A stretch of DNA of 64,000 nucleotides. Origin: Boswellia sacra (Eukaryota; Streptophyta; Magnoliopsida; Sapindales; Burseraceae). The position numbers were made by a program, and so were the translations under genes. The notes under the pieces were generated by a model. The model searched no databases, was not told the DNA's origin, and saw only the letters and a program-made list of their open reading frames with translations. Positions 33,192 to 45,712 of the stretch are shown here, in pieces. Location: assembly GCA_013180625.2 (NCBI GenBank), contig SNVD02010473.1, forward strand, positions 2,790,001-2,854,000, in the 5' to 3' direction. Position 1 is the stretch's first letter. Each line of letters begins with the position of its first letter.

Positions 33192-35674
33192 ATGTTGTAT
33201 GCATTCTCTGCCCCTAACGCTTGCATTTCCTTTCCAAGAAGTCCTCAATTTCCTCAAAAGCGTTTAGCTTCGACAAGGTTTCGTGTGCGGGCATCATTGC
33301 CGGATGATAATGGTGGATTTAAAGTGGAGTATACACCTTGGTTGATTGTTGGATTGGGTAACCCTGGGATTAAGTACCATGGCACCAGGCACAATGTACT
33401 TATTTAAATGCTTAAAGTTCTAAGCTTCAATTGCATTTCTTTTATATTTGTTATTTTTCTCTCCCTTTTTTTGTTAGTGATCAACGTAAGTTTATCTATA
33501 TCAGGTTGGTTTTGAAATGGTTGACCACATTGCAAAAGCCCAAGGAGTTCTGATGAATACTATACAATCAAAGGCTTTGATTGGAATAGGTTCTCATTCA
33601 TTTGTGTTTTCTTTTCTTAGCTCCTCTGCCGTATGTTGTTTGACTATTCTTCCTTCTGCTGTTATGGTGCACTTGCTGTTTAGTTGTTTATTCAGATTCT
33701 TTGTGTGATCAGTACAGGTTCTATAGGAGAGGTACCAATTTTGTTAGCAAAACCTCAGGCATACATGAATTTCAGTGGGGAAGCGGTTAGTTCTCATCTT
33801 TTGTTTCCGCTCTTAATTGGTTTCTGTGATTGCAGAGATGGTCTTAATTCAAGTACAGATACTATTTGCAAATGGCACCAGCACTGGGATATTTGATTGG
33901 TTCTGCATTCTAGGTTGTCGTATGCTTTAGGATCTATTTTAGGGCGTCTGTAATTTCTTATATATACTTCTTTTCTTGAATAGATTGAATCTGACCACTT
34001 ATTTCATGGAAACAAGGTGAAATTATGCATTTTTTAGTATTTACACCTCCGTAGTGGGAGGTAGTAAGCCATTGAAGCATTTCTTGATGTCGTTTTGGCG
34101 AGATTTTTCAATCAGTGTTCAATTTGAAATATCCATGTGCTACTTCTGCTTCTCTCCCTTCTCTTGGGCTTAACGAAAGGAATTGTTTTTCCATGTTTTT
34201 GTTTTAGCCACTTATATCTCTAACTTTTTTCTTTCTTTCCACTAAGGTTGGACCTCTTGCTGCGCATTATCAAGTACCCTTGCGCCACATTTTACTGGTA
34301 TGCTTTTCAACCTGCGAATTTTGCAGAATGAATTAAATGGCTTTGTGCAAATAAGTTAATAACTAAAATGTTTTTATATTCATGTTTCTGAGACTTGCCA
34401 TGTAGATCTATGATGAGATGAGTCTGATGAATGGTGTTCTGAGAGTTCAGCCAAAAGGAGGGCATGGCCATCACAATGGGTATGTTATTTGGATATCAGT
34501 TCTGAACAATTTGTGCAAACATTCGTGTGCACTTTCCATTTCTCTTAAAGTTCACTTGAAGAACTACTCTTTCTTTTGATCTCTTAAACAGCATAGCAAG
34601 TGCATTTGTCTTTTGTTTTGTCAAATAAATCTCGAGTGTTTTGCAGCTAACAGGTTATTTTGTAAAATTACTTGACAAAGATCTATAGAAGAACTAAAAT
34701 CGAAAAACAAGCAACCTTCTGGATAGATGGCTAATCCAGCAATAGTTTGCTGCATAAGTGATACTATAGCAGAAACCAGAAAGTTAGCTATGAAACGCTT
34801 ATTCATGTGTCTTAGAACTTAAGCTCAAAGACAATTAATATCTGACTTTTAATCATATTACTATATTCCAGTGCCTAGATTGGTAGCCTTTATGGATAAA
34901 AACATTGTCTTTCCTTTTTGTTGTAATTTCTGTTGTTTGACCTTTCACCCTTTCCTGCAATGGGATGTCCATTACTTTTTTCTGGATTAATTCTAAGCAC
35001 AAAGAAATAGGATAACTATATGCTAATCAATCTCAAGCAATAAAATTAACTATATAGCAACTCTCATGTATTACAGGGTGAAGAGCGTGATGGGCCATTT
35101 AGATGGTTGTCGTGATTTTCCTCGGATGTGCATCGGTTGGTTCTTTGGGTGCCATCACTTACATGACTGTTAGATATTCTTATCTCGAAGAACTCCATGT
35201 TTAAACATGAAACTTTTTCTTATTGCAGGAATCGGAAATCCACCAGGCAGCATGGACGTGAAAGCTTTTCTTCTTCAGAAGTTCAGCTCAACGGAGCGGA
35301 AACAGGTATACAATTATTCGAGCCATATCAAAGATATATTTTCCTATCCCTTAGTGATTGATATGAAATAATGAAAACATTCCGTGATGGCTAGTTCCTT
35401 TTTGGTGAATCCTCAGTAGGCACCTAAACGAGCACGTGAAATTATTGAACACTTTTACATGATTAGAATATGTTGACTATCTCATGTGGTTATTGCAAAA
35501 TATTCCTGGTATTGCTGATAACTTCAGATTGGTATTTCGTTGTTTGATTCTGGACAGATTGATGCGGCCTTGGATCAAGGAGTTGAGGCAGTGAGGACCG
35601 TGGTGCTCAATGGATTCAACAGCAGTATTACTAGATTTAATGTTGGGCAGAAATACAAGTATCACAAAGTTTGA
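33192..35674 (+). CDS. Chloroplast peptidyl-tRNA hydrolase (Pth family), 8 exons, 244 aa
   Basis: Cleaves the ester bond of peptidyl-tRNA released by stalled ribosomes, recycling tRNA in the organelle. Exons: 33192-33395, 33505-33589, 33718-33785, 34247-34297, 34406-34479, 35077-35135, 35229-35305, 35558-35674; all joins keep frame. Residues ~1-35 are a Ser/Arg/Pro-rich transit peptide. The Pth core shows VGLGNPG, TRHNVGF (catalytic His), KPQAYMNFSG, IYDEM (Asp holding the His) and GGHGHHNGVKS (conserved Asn), so the active-site set of bacterial Pth looks complete. The C-terminus ends QKYKYHKV. Its close relative CRS2 is a chloroplast group II intron splicing factor. The sequence here reads closer to the plant housekeeping Pth, but I cannot exclude a CRS2-like role. 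Confidence 0.95.
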
Positions 35675-36960
35675 CCATCTCACACCAAGAACACAATATA
35701 AAGATACAAGTCTTGTGTTCAAACCTCCTATGACCCAATAGTTGAAATATTCTTGTAGCTTTCCATACACTAACCGCTGTGTAGATGATTAATAACAATT
35801 TCAATTGCTCCAATGGCACATCATATATTTATTTTAATAAAATTTATTGCTGTTTATATATTTCCTGATTAGACTACAAAACTTGGAAAACCATTCCTGA
35901 TATAGATGATGATGCTAAAACAACATAGAAGTTACGACGAAGGTACACTGTACTTGTAATATGAAACTTGTAAGATAAAGCATAAGCTTTGCAGTAAGTC
36001 CATTTCTTGTTATGGACCTATTCGAGAAAAATAATATTAGACATGCAAACTAATTAAATATGACGTTACAAAAGTGAAGAGTAAAAAGTGTATATAGTTA
36101 TGTATTATATTGCGTCTAATTTGAATAATTTTTTTTTCCTATTTGGAGGATGAGTTGGTGGATTCAGAAAGTATGTTTAAGGTTAAGTTTAATTAATTTA
36201 CCGTGACTTATTCAATCTGATCAAATTTCATAAATTATAATGAACTCTTCAATTTTCATGCTGAAGATAGCTATGTTAACTTAGAATTCATTAGATTAAA
36301 ATAGATTTTGTTTTCTTTATATATTTAGAAATTTATTTGTCAACTTTCCTTTTTGTTCATCAAATCCTAAACTGGTTTACTTCGAAACTAAACTCTAAAC
36401 TGAGAAATATAAAATAATTGAATTTTTTTTTTTAAAAAAAGAGAGTTCACTTATTAATATTAATGTGTGGTTGAATAAAACATATTTTTCAAAGAATTTT
36501 ATAAAATGAGAAATCTGTATTTGACGGGCAATAAGTCTGCCTGTGCTAAGTATATGAAGCCTAATTTTAAGCCATATGGAAAGCCAACATTTCACCTTCA
36601 CTTGACGGCCTTTTCACAAGAAGACGAATCTCCTACATCCGAAAGTACATCAACGAACCCTCCAAGAATCTTCTCACAAAATCCAATTAAGATCAACGGT
36701 TGACGTCGCATCCAATGAGATCCGGAACTTTTCACTTTCGAAAAGGGCCCCACTTTAATAAGAACGTTGCAAGTAAAAATGTAAAAGGCCGCAAAAAAAT
36801 AAAAATAAAAATAAAAAAACAAATATCGCTTGCCCGTTGGAATTGGAGACTTCAAAAAAATATTATTTTAATAACAAAGGACGCAAAAGCACAACAGAAA
36901 AACTACAAAAGCAATTGCCTCTCAATCTAATTAAAAAAACAGAGCCGATCTTGAACAACA
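35675..36960. other. Intergenic region
   Basis: Contains the 3' UTR of peptidyl-tRNA hydrolase and, from ~36,550, the probable promoter and leader of the next gene. Minus-strand frames here (e.g. 35,477-35,770) look like non-coding chance frames. Nothing else seen. Confidence 0.5.
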
Positions 36961-37614
36961 ATGGCAGAGACTAACGGCTCTCTGCAACTTCAACAACAAA
37001 ACAACCCCACTTTTCAATCTCTGTTTCATGCACTTGACCCTATCTCTCTGCTTCTCTCTCAAAATTCTGATCCTCAGAAGCCACCCGTTTCGCTGAAACT
37101 CATTACACAGAGTTATTTCATGGAGAGAGGACCCAGATACGAAGAGTATGCAGAGCTGAGAGAATCGAAGCTGAGGAGAAAGAATGCGAGAATCCATGAG
37201 GAAACTGATGTTTGCGAACCGAAACAATCTCCGATGAAGAAGCAAGTGAAGTTTCAGGGGAATTTGACAGGGTCAAGAAAAGGGTCCTCTGTGCACTCTG
37301 TTTTGACTCAGTCTGTGCCTGATTTTTCTGCGACTTTGCGTAAGGAGAACAGGAAGCCGGTGAGTGGGGCATACGAGTTGACACCGCCGGCGAAGAAAGT
37401 GAATGGGAACTTTTCGAATTCGCGGGGGAGTCAGTCGGCGAATGCAGGAGAGAAGAAAGGAGGAATGATGGCGAGGAAGAGTTATGCGAATATTGAAGAG
37501 TTAAAGGGACTCTCAATGGGGGTGGCCAAGGACCTTTATGGGGAAAAAGGAGTGCGGAGTGGTAGAGCTGGTTTTGGCAAGACTGTTCTGGGCAGTAGAC
37601 ACTTCTATTGATTG
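36961..37614 (+). CDS. Conserved plant protein of unknown function, intronless (216 aa)
   Basis: The frame opens MAETNGSLQLQQQ and ends ...KTVLGSRHFY with its stop at 37,609-37,611. Family-like blocks are LITQSYFMERGPRYEEYAEL with a following basic ESKLRRK at residues ~48-76, a KKQVKFQG patch near 95, and a C-terminal block RKSYANIEELKGLSMG near 175-190. I recall this arrangement from uncharacterised plant proteins, not from any enzyme. It is basic and Ser-rich, with no signal peptide or membrane helix, so a soluble or nuclear protein is likely (inference). GC is higher than in the flanking DNA, consistent with a real coding exon. Antisense open frames at 36,931-37,245 and 37,118-37,630 are shadows of it. 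Confidence 0.75.
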
Positions 37615-38379
37615 TTGATTCCTCAATCATCTTTTATTGGTTTTGTTGTATTGATTGTTGATCTTATTTTTGTGATGATAAGAGATTTTTTCACGGATTT
37701 TTTTATTTTATTTTTTTTTCTTTTTACTGCTTACTTGCTCATAGATTGTAAAGCCCTGGATATATATAATCATGTTTACACGTGATTATAATATAATGGA
37801 GAAATAGAGATTTGTTTTCAATCTGCAATTTACTACTTGGTTTGTTGTTTCTTGATTTTCTTCTTATATTTCATTGCGACGGGCAACCCAATATGACTTT
37901 CAGAGATTTCTTTCTTGTGGTGGGAGCCTAGAGATTCTAAAATTAGAATTGTAATTAGTGATAAGATGAAACGATTAATGACCTAATCAACAGGATTATC
38001 CCGGAAACCAGTCCAAAATTAAATTTGGAGGGTCCAAGGGACACTGGGTCAGACATAATCATGCTTGACAGCCTATAAAGCAGAATGGTCGATTAGCATC
38101 AAAGACAACGATTCAAACATTGTTTAGTCAAATTGAAAAGATTTTCACCGCTAAACTTTTCTTTATCACCGGTCACCACCACTCGAAAGACTATTTGAAG
38201 CTCTTTGGCTTTTCGAAGTAAGTTACACCCAAAGAAATGCATAGTTACAAAGCTCATCTACAGATTGCAATTACCCCTGTTAACAAAATACCATCACTTC
38301 AATTTGTACAAAAAATTACCATCTTGTGGACCAAAATGACCAACAAAAGAAACTCACAGATAGCAAGGCCTTACGAAAT
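37615..38379. other. Convergent intergenic region
   Basis: Holds the 3' UTRs of the 37-kb gene and the minus-strand TRM gene. A near-palindrome TAATCATGTTTACACGTGATTA lies at ~37,766-37,787. No gene seen. Confidence 0.5.
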
Positions 38380-41300
38380 TCACAAGTAAACCAATCTGCA
38401 CTCCCACAGGTCTATCACAATCTCTTCAACCAAAATTTGAAGTATGTCCAAGCCAATTTCAGCACCAGTTTCAAATGCTTCAATATCAAAATCTGTCCAC
38501 TTCCCCAATGAATGACTCATCTCATATTCTATTATCTCATCGGGAGTCATACCAGCCAAATGTGTCCACCTGATAACCTCCTCCCCGACTTCTCTCATCA
38601 GCATTTCTGCCTTCATACGTAGTGGAAGTCTTGTCCATACCTTCAATCTGGAGTTACAATATGGAACACATTTTGCATCAAAACATTCAATAACACAGTC
38701 AAAAAGAAATCCCCTGAGCTTATTACCCTCTTTTGTATCTTCAAACCCAAGAAGGCAACTAAAATTGAACCACATAGCACGAGAAAGAGCTTCAAGTTGC
38801 TCAAGTAGAAATGGAGCTACAAGAGAATCTGTCATTCCAGCAGAATCATGTAGACTTGTATTTCCAAAAAACAGTTCCGCATTCAAGATAACATCCTTTG
38901 CATGAATTAACTTATTTCCTCTTAATCCAAAACCAGCATAATCGATGCCATGCAGCAATCTAGAAATTTGGCTGATAAGATCAATCAACACTTGGTTACC
39001 AGCCATTCCTTTGCTTAATGAGGTTGCAGAATCCAGAAGGTCTGCGTCAGGTTCTGTGGATTGCAATCGATCTTGGGAGTAATCCATGATGTCGAGAATC
39101 TCAAGATGCAGCCTAGGCACTGGAATAGAAAGCAAAAATATTTAGCATTACTGTAAGGGAAACAAAAAAGTAAAGAAGGACATTTTCAGTGCAGAAATAG
39201 TCGAGAATTAAGCTTGATTGACATGAAGTACATGCAAGTTCTTCATGCAGCATCCACTAAAGTGAAATATAACTCAAATTCCTTTTCTCTATTTTTTTTT
39301 TTAATCTGAAAGATAAAATTCAAGTTTCTAACCAGAGTTATCATCTAGGCTACTGGAGATGCAGCTGTCACTCAGGAATGGAGCTTCAAGAACTGAACCA
39401 GGACTAAGATGATCACTATCACGTGAAAATCCGACCAAAGTGCCATTTGTCTTTGCTTTGGCCTGTGGAGCACGACAAAAGCATACTTGTCAGTTGTCAG
39501 AAAGAGATTTTTCACTAGAAGCCCTTAACCATTATTAGAAGACTTGAATAATAAAGTTAAGCCTACATCTATAAGATTAAGCTTTCAGAAAAGTGGCGAA
39601 TTTAACAATCATATTACAAATTTTCAATTAGAAAGATCAATGGGCGAAAACATATTAATAATTATGCATTCTAGCTGGAAAATTAACCAGTATAAAAGCA
39701 GAGATTTGATTCTGAGCCTACTTATCACCTAAAAGTCAATTCCAAGAATAAGGCAGGAAAGAACTTATTCTGGACATCAACAACCATCCAGTGCCTCAAT
39801 ATTTACACAATAAGAGTTTGTTCAGTACAAGCAAATAAAAATGTATAGAACATAGTAGCTTCAAAAATTCTACGAAGTGGAGAAAAACACCTAGAAAACC
39901 TTGAATCTAAACAAGTTAAACAATCAATGTCCACTGGCAACTAAGAGTGTATTCTTTTATAAATCCAGTATGTTTGTTTTCAATTGAATTTAAGAATATG
40001 TGGTTGATTTTGAATTATTTTGAATTTTGAAAAAAATATGGGGTTGAGATTGAATGTAAATTGCATTAGAAAATGTGCAGCACAGAAAACAGGATTTGGA
40101 TTCATGAAAGACCAGAGTATAAAGCTTCCTCTTTTCCTCGAGTACTTTCAAATAATACCATCTAGCCCACTTTGGCAAATATTTTTGTCACCCCCTACAT
40201 AACGGCATTGATGTTCCCTACTAACAACTGTACGGGCTACCTTCAACCTTTTAATGACCGCACTCCATAACAGTCATGTTCTATTGATCTAGGGTCACCG
40301 CATATCTGGACCACTGAGATTTTCTAGGACTGTCTCCCATATTGACCACCTAAACCCCAATAAAAGTGTTGGCACATCTACAGAATACAACACTATTTTG
40401 TACCAATACATTAGTACAACTACACTGGCAAGGATAGTATATATGATGCTGAAACTTTCAATCCAACATCTAGTCCATAATTGTCCAAATTAGTAAAATG
40501 AAGAAAGAAAACAAGACAATAAAATAATGATAGTTACATGCAGTCTTATAGACATTTCAACCATTATAAATACACATTACTCAAATATTATCATAATAGT
40601 CAAATAAACCAACTTTTCTCTTTTTAAATTATATCTGGGGTGGCAACATCAATTAGTAGTGGTCTTCTCATAATCTTTCCACTGCTTTGGCATTCTAGTA
40701 AGTCATGAATCAGAACAACTAGAAAAGTCATCTTAGAAAGGAACAAGTAGAATACAAAGACAACCTTACACCAAGTTGCAATGATCGGGTCAACATTACA
40801 CCAAGTTGCAAAAACCAAGGAGTAGTTATTTAGTGGTAGCCAATGATAAGAGAACCAACCTGGAACGCTATATCAGCATCAAATGGATCACTATCCTGGA
40901 TTTGCTGCTCTGCAGTCAATGCAGATATTAGCTCTTGAAGGATCATAGCAGTGGATCTCTTTGGTTGTGAACCTGCTGTCGTCAATTCATCTTCTTCTTG
41001 TGAAGTCAATTCCTTCAATTTTTCTTCTAGCAGGGCACCTAAAGCATCTCCACTCAATGGCAATTGCTTTTGCAGGGATAAGCCGTCATTTTCATCCATT
41101 ACCTTTCTCTGACAAGTATTCTTACTGACAAATTCATTTGGATCCTTGATTTGCTCCTTCATTTCCGGGGAACCTCCAGTCTTGTGTCTCAATGGAGAAT
41201 TAAATGTAAAAGAAATAACATCACTTTCCTTATTGCCATCAGGTCTATTACCATCCCTGTGACTGAATGCTCTGCTTTTGAAAGAAGGATGATGCACCGA

Positions 41301-43121
41301 ACGAGCACTATGACTAGTCTCTTTTCCATTCACCACATCATACCTAACGTTTCTTTGTTTTCCTGGTGTAGAACTGAGAAAGCCAGTATTTTCAACATGT
41401 CCAGTGACACTAATTGTCCTCCTCTTCCTTAACGGAGTCCTTAATTGGGACAAAGAGTCATCTCTCTGGCTACAAGCTTTCCTATCTGCATCACAAGAAG
41501 AATTATCTAGTTTGGCAGGATTCCTAGTTCGGGTGCAACCACTTAAACTACGGTTCAAAGCAACAAAGTCTTTGGCCCCACTAACAGTATTTACAGCTGA
41601 AGATACTCTCGGACTTTGCAGATTACTCATTTTCGCTCTTGAAGGGATCCTATCCCTCTCCAAGGCCATCCGATTCTGGTTTTGATTCCTCTGCTTAGAT
41701 GTAAGAGAGCATGGTTCCTCTTTTTGAGGCTTGCGCTGCTGGCTTGTCATATTACACTGAGCTTGACTGTCTTGTATTGAAGGCTTCCTATCAGGACTGG
41801 ATGCATTACCTGATCGTGTATTGCTATTGTTCTTGTCTAAAGCTGTCAGAGATATAGGTTGGTCCCATTGCTGAAAATCTACATCTCTTTTGTTGTCTAT
41901 GGAAGATGCAGGTGGCCTTGGTTTGCCCTTTCCCAATCCCGGAGAAGGGGTATTGCCTAGATTTGAACCAGAGGATGGATAAACAAGAGGCTCTTCTTCC
42001 ACATTTGGTCTGCAGTCCACTACATCAAGGAAATTGACACAACTTCTACAAGAAGTCTGTCCTATCAGAGACTTACCTGCACTCACATTATAACCCGACT
42101 GTTTCGACAAATCCGGTGACATGACCACTGTTCTTGCCTCAGTCAAAACCTCATCCTTAGCTGCATAATGAGTTGAACTCGAATAAGCAATAGCAGATTT
42201 TGCTCTATTTGTAGCTTGGAGTCCAGGCTCCAAAATCTTAGTAGCAGCGTCAATCAACCTAGATGTCCTTGACACATTCTTAACAGAAGTAACCCTGGGA
42301 CTCTTCACTGGAGCAGCAAGTTTGTGGTGATGATGCTTTCTTGACCGCGACAAAACACCCTTAATTTGCAATGCCTCAGCTCCAAACCTAGTCACTGCCT
42401 GTCTCTCAAACTGCCCAGTCTTCTGTATCTTTTGAGGCCTAGATTCGATCTTACCACCACCTTTCACGGAACTCAAATCTTCCCTGCTAGACCCGCCATG
42501 CTCATTCATAAACTTCTCTTCTCTAACATCACAAGAGCCAGAAAGAGAAGCTTTCTTGGGCTTATCTTTCTGTACAGCTGGCATAGATTCAAGGCCCATC
42601 AGCCTAGCCACCAAACCCGGCACTTTCATCTCAAGCTTCCCCTCTAGACCAACACTACTACGGTTACCATTTTTCTTCACATTAGGGAAACCCCCACTGT
42701 TCTCATCCGCAATCTACATGAAGATGCCCACAAATCATTTCTGAAAATAAACCAATAAAAAAAAAGAAAAGAAAATGAGACCAGTACATGAACGAGAAGA
42801 AGTATTACCAAGTGAAGCTTGGTTTTGGGCATCTTCTCGTCCCCTCCAAACTTGCTTGAAACTTGTTTTGCTCGAGCTAAGACAATGCAGCAGTAATAAT
42901 TAATAAAAAGGCAAACTTTCTGCACAAAATGAGAACTTTGTTGACATAATGCACATAGACTCACCTGCAGGAAGTAATTTCCTGGAAAAGAGCTTCTTCT
43001 TAGCAAATCTACGGTTCCAGTCAAAGAGTTGGAAGAAAATACCGACACAACCACCAGGCTTATGAGCCCGCTTGTCCGTTATTGCCAAGCAAGACGCAGT
43101 TTTTCCCGTCGTTTCATTCAT
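38380..43121 (-). CDS. TRM/LONGIFOLIA-type protein with C-terminal DUF4378 domain, 5 exons, 982 aa
   Basis: TRM proteins link TON1/PP2A-type complexes to cortical microtubules and influence cell shape and division-plane placement (family knowledge). Exons: 43121-42965, 42876-42809, 42713-40860, 39462-39333, 39119-38380, all in frame. Residues ~26-52 carry VGIFFQLFDWNRRFAKKKLF, the N-terminal block of this subgroup; KVPGLVARLMGLESMP near residue 95 is the VARLMGL motif. The middle (~110-690) is Ser/Lys-rich, low complexity and probably disordered. The last ~250 residues (exon 5) are the DUF4378 region: LLHGID, FDCVIECFD, WTRLP and an acidic C-terminal helix ending in EEIVIDLWECRLVYL, the place of the TON1-recruiting M2-type motif. 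The 1854-bp exon 3 holds most of the coding. The subgroup (TRM13/14/15-like) is inferred. Confidence 0.92.
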
Positions 43122-43900
43122 CTCTCAAACTAATCAACAACAAATCGTAAATGAAACAACAATGTAGCAAAACCTCCACAGACTCGACTCATAAAGCCAT
43201 CGCAACACAATGCAGAACCCCAAAAATTCCCGTTAATATTCTTAGTAAAAGCTCAGCTAGAGCTCCAAACGCAGAACGTAGAGGCAGAAAAATGAGAACC
43301 CAGAAGGGAAATGCCGTACAATAATGCGAGGGGGTGAATATAAATTTCCCCAAAATCAAAAAACATACGACTGTAGCTCTGCAGGGAGAAAACGACAGCA
43401 CAAAAGATGGAGGAAAAGCGACAAGACAGCACGGGAGAAGAAGAGATGCAATAAACAGAGGAGAAGATATATCTATCTACATGTCTTGACGCAAAGAGCA
43501 AGTGATTCTCTTCTCTGCTATGTTCTGTTCTGTTCTGTTGCGGATTAATGATGAAAGAAAAGTAGCGATATTAATCAAGAAGAAAAGGATGGTGGAAATG
43601 GAATGATGAGAAAGCGATTAAGATGACGGTAGAGGTGTTGAGGCGATGAAAATGAATATAACAAGAAAGGGGAAGACATTTGGCAGAGGAAAACTGAAAA
43701 GAGTGACCTTTGTTCCCTGCTGTGAAAGTGGCTGGTCATTGGCTCGAGAGAGAGATACTGTCAACTGTGGAGTGTGTGCGCCAGAGAGAGAGAGAGTTGA
43801 GAGGGGGGAGTGCGTAGGATAAGAGTACTAGAAGAGGCAAAGAGACTGTCACCCACGCGTACTGGAACTAGTCAACTGTGACCACCAGAGAGCCAAATAA
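43122..43900 (-). promoter_or_regulatory. 5' UTR and promoter of the TRM gene
   Basis: GC-richer than the DNA beyond. It contains a short TGTTC pentamer repeat at ~43,520-43,540 and GA-rich tracts at ~43,745-43,800, often seen near plant transcription starts. Open frames on either strand (43,189-43,548) resemble no known protein. Confidence 0.45.
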
Positions 43901-45116
43901 CTAATAATAATAATAATATAAGAACAAAAAGTACAAACAATTTGTTTAATTCACGTTATAGAATTGATACTTCCTGGTTCTACCAAACATACCCTACTTT
44001 GCTTGATATTTAATCCTAGATACAAAATTTCTTATCCATTTAATAAATTTATATTACATCAAATTTTATATAAGTATACGAATTTGATCCTCTGGATTAG
44101 TTGTATCTTTGTTTGTATTATTGAACATTAATGTTTTACATTTTATATATTTAAAAAAATCTATTTTGATATGTCAAATAAGATTATAATACTATATTTT
44201 CAAGTTTCAATTAACTTTCAAACACATCCCTTAATTTAGGTACAAAATTTTAGTTCTTTCTAAAGTTTACTCCAAAAGTTTAAAAATGGTATATAATAAA
44301 ATTTTCTTACTATATAAAGAAGTTAAAATCATCAATTATCAAAATATATGTATTTAAATTTAAAAAATTAATATTTATTATTCATCATTTTTACATTCTT
44401 TAACATATTAGGATAACACTTTATTTCGTTAAGAAAATCTAAGTTTATAAAAAAGGTTGTATATCATATATATTCCAATCTCTCTTCTCTAATAAGTGTA
44501 AGATGCGACGTTTATAATATATTAGTCATAATTATTAATATTTGTAGGGTCATGTTTTGTTTTGCTATAATATATTAAAAATTATTCATAGTTGTAGGAC
44601 CTTGCTTTTTTTTTGTTAGGAATGAATTATCAATCTATATCTTAAAATATCATAATTATTTTTTAACACATAAAAATATAATAAATATAATAAAATTTTT
44701 GATATAAAATTAAATACAATTTTTTAATTATTAATTTACAAAATTTAATAATTAAAATGATTGACACATTAATTATGTTGAATATAAATTTTTAATATTA
44801 ACTATTAAAGATTATAAAATTATATTAACAAATTGTGTTGATACATATATATATTAAAGTTGGTGAGATAATTTACGAGTAAGATTAAAATAAGAAAAGG
44901 ATAAATCATGAAAGAGACAAGGACAAGAGTGAAAAGGTTGAGTCCACGTCTGTCAGCTATCTTGCGCTGTCGCTACATGTAGCTTCCTGCTGGCGGCTCC
45001 CACCAGGAGCGTGCTTCTTTTTTACCATTTTTATAATTTAATTTCTGAGCTCAGAGCAATCCCAAATATTAAAATATAGCAATTAAAATTGTCATCCTCC
45101 TCGACGTTTGAAAAAA
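43901..45116. other. AT-rich intergenic DNA
   Basis: Very AT-rich, with no coding segment. A brief GC-richer stretch at 44,930-45,010 (ACGTCTGTCAGC...GGCGGCTCCCACC) has no identifiable role. Confidence 0.5.
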
Positions 45117-45712
45117 GGAACGTTTTTTTTTTTTTACTTTCACCGAAGTAATATATAAATCTTTAATTTTTAAATAATATTAATTAATTTATTAAATATA
45201 TTATAAAAATATAATTTTATCATTATTTATATTATAAAATTTTTTATTTATTTACCCTTTTATAAAGAAGGTAAATTTTAAAAATATTAACATGACTCGA
45301 AAATTCATATTTTTTAAAATTTTATAGAAAATAATTTGAACAGATAGTTTGTAAAAAGTGATTTTTTTAAAAATAAAAATTAAAAAAAAATGATTTGTAG
45401 AGAAATAAAAATGGTAGTTTAACTGATTTTCTTTCTAATTTTTATTTTTTAAAATTTATATTTTTTAAAAATAAAATTAAAAAGAAGATGGTTTATAAAT
45501 AAACCATTTAAAAAAATAGTTTCTAAATAAAAATTAAATTTTAAAAAAAATTTTTATTATAAATAGAAATAAATAAATAAATCTTATAATATAAATAAGG
45601 ACGAAATTGTCTTTCTATAATATGTCTAATTGATGGATTAATGATATTTAAAAATTAAGAATTTCTATATTATTATGCTAAAGGTTTGAGAGAGGGTATT
45701 GCTTAAACGTCC
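45117..45712. mobile_element. Foldback / long-TIR non-autonomous element (~600 bp)
   Basis: About 135 bp at the left (from GGAACGTTTTT at 45,117) is similar to the reverse complement of the right arm, ending AAACGTCC at 45,712. Matching blocks are ACGTTT, CTT(A)AATTTTTAAATA, CATTAAT/TATTAAT, ATATTATA and TTATTTATATTATAA(A/G)ATTT, all in the same order. The centre is AT-rich and non-coding. The long diverged arms suit a MULE- or foldback-type non-autonomous transposon; no TSD is obvious. Confidence 0.65.

Noticed and set aside
37118..37630. 170-codon minus-strand frame opposite the 37-kb gene
   Set aside because: Shadow of the plus-strand gene, whose protein has conserved plant blocks.
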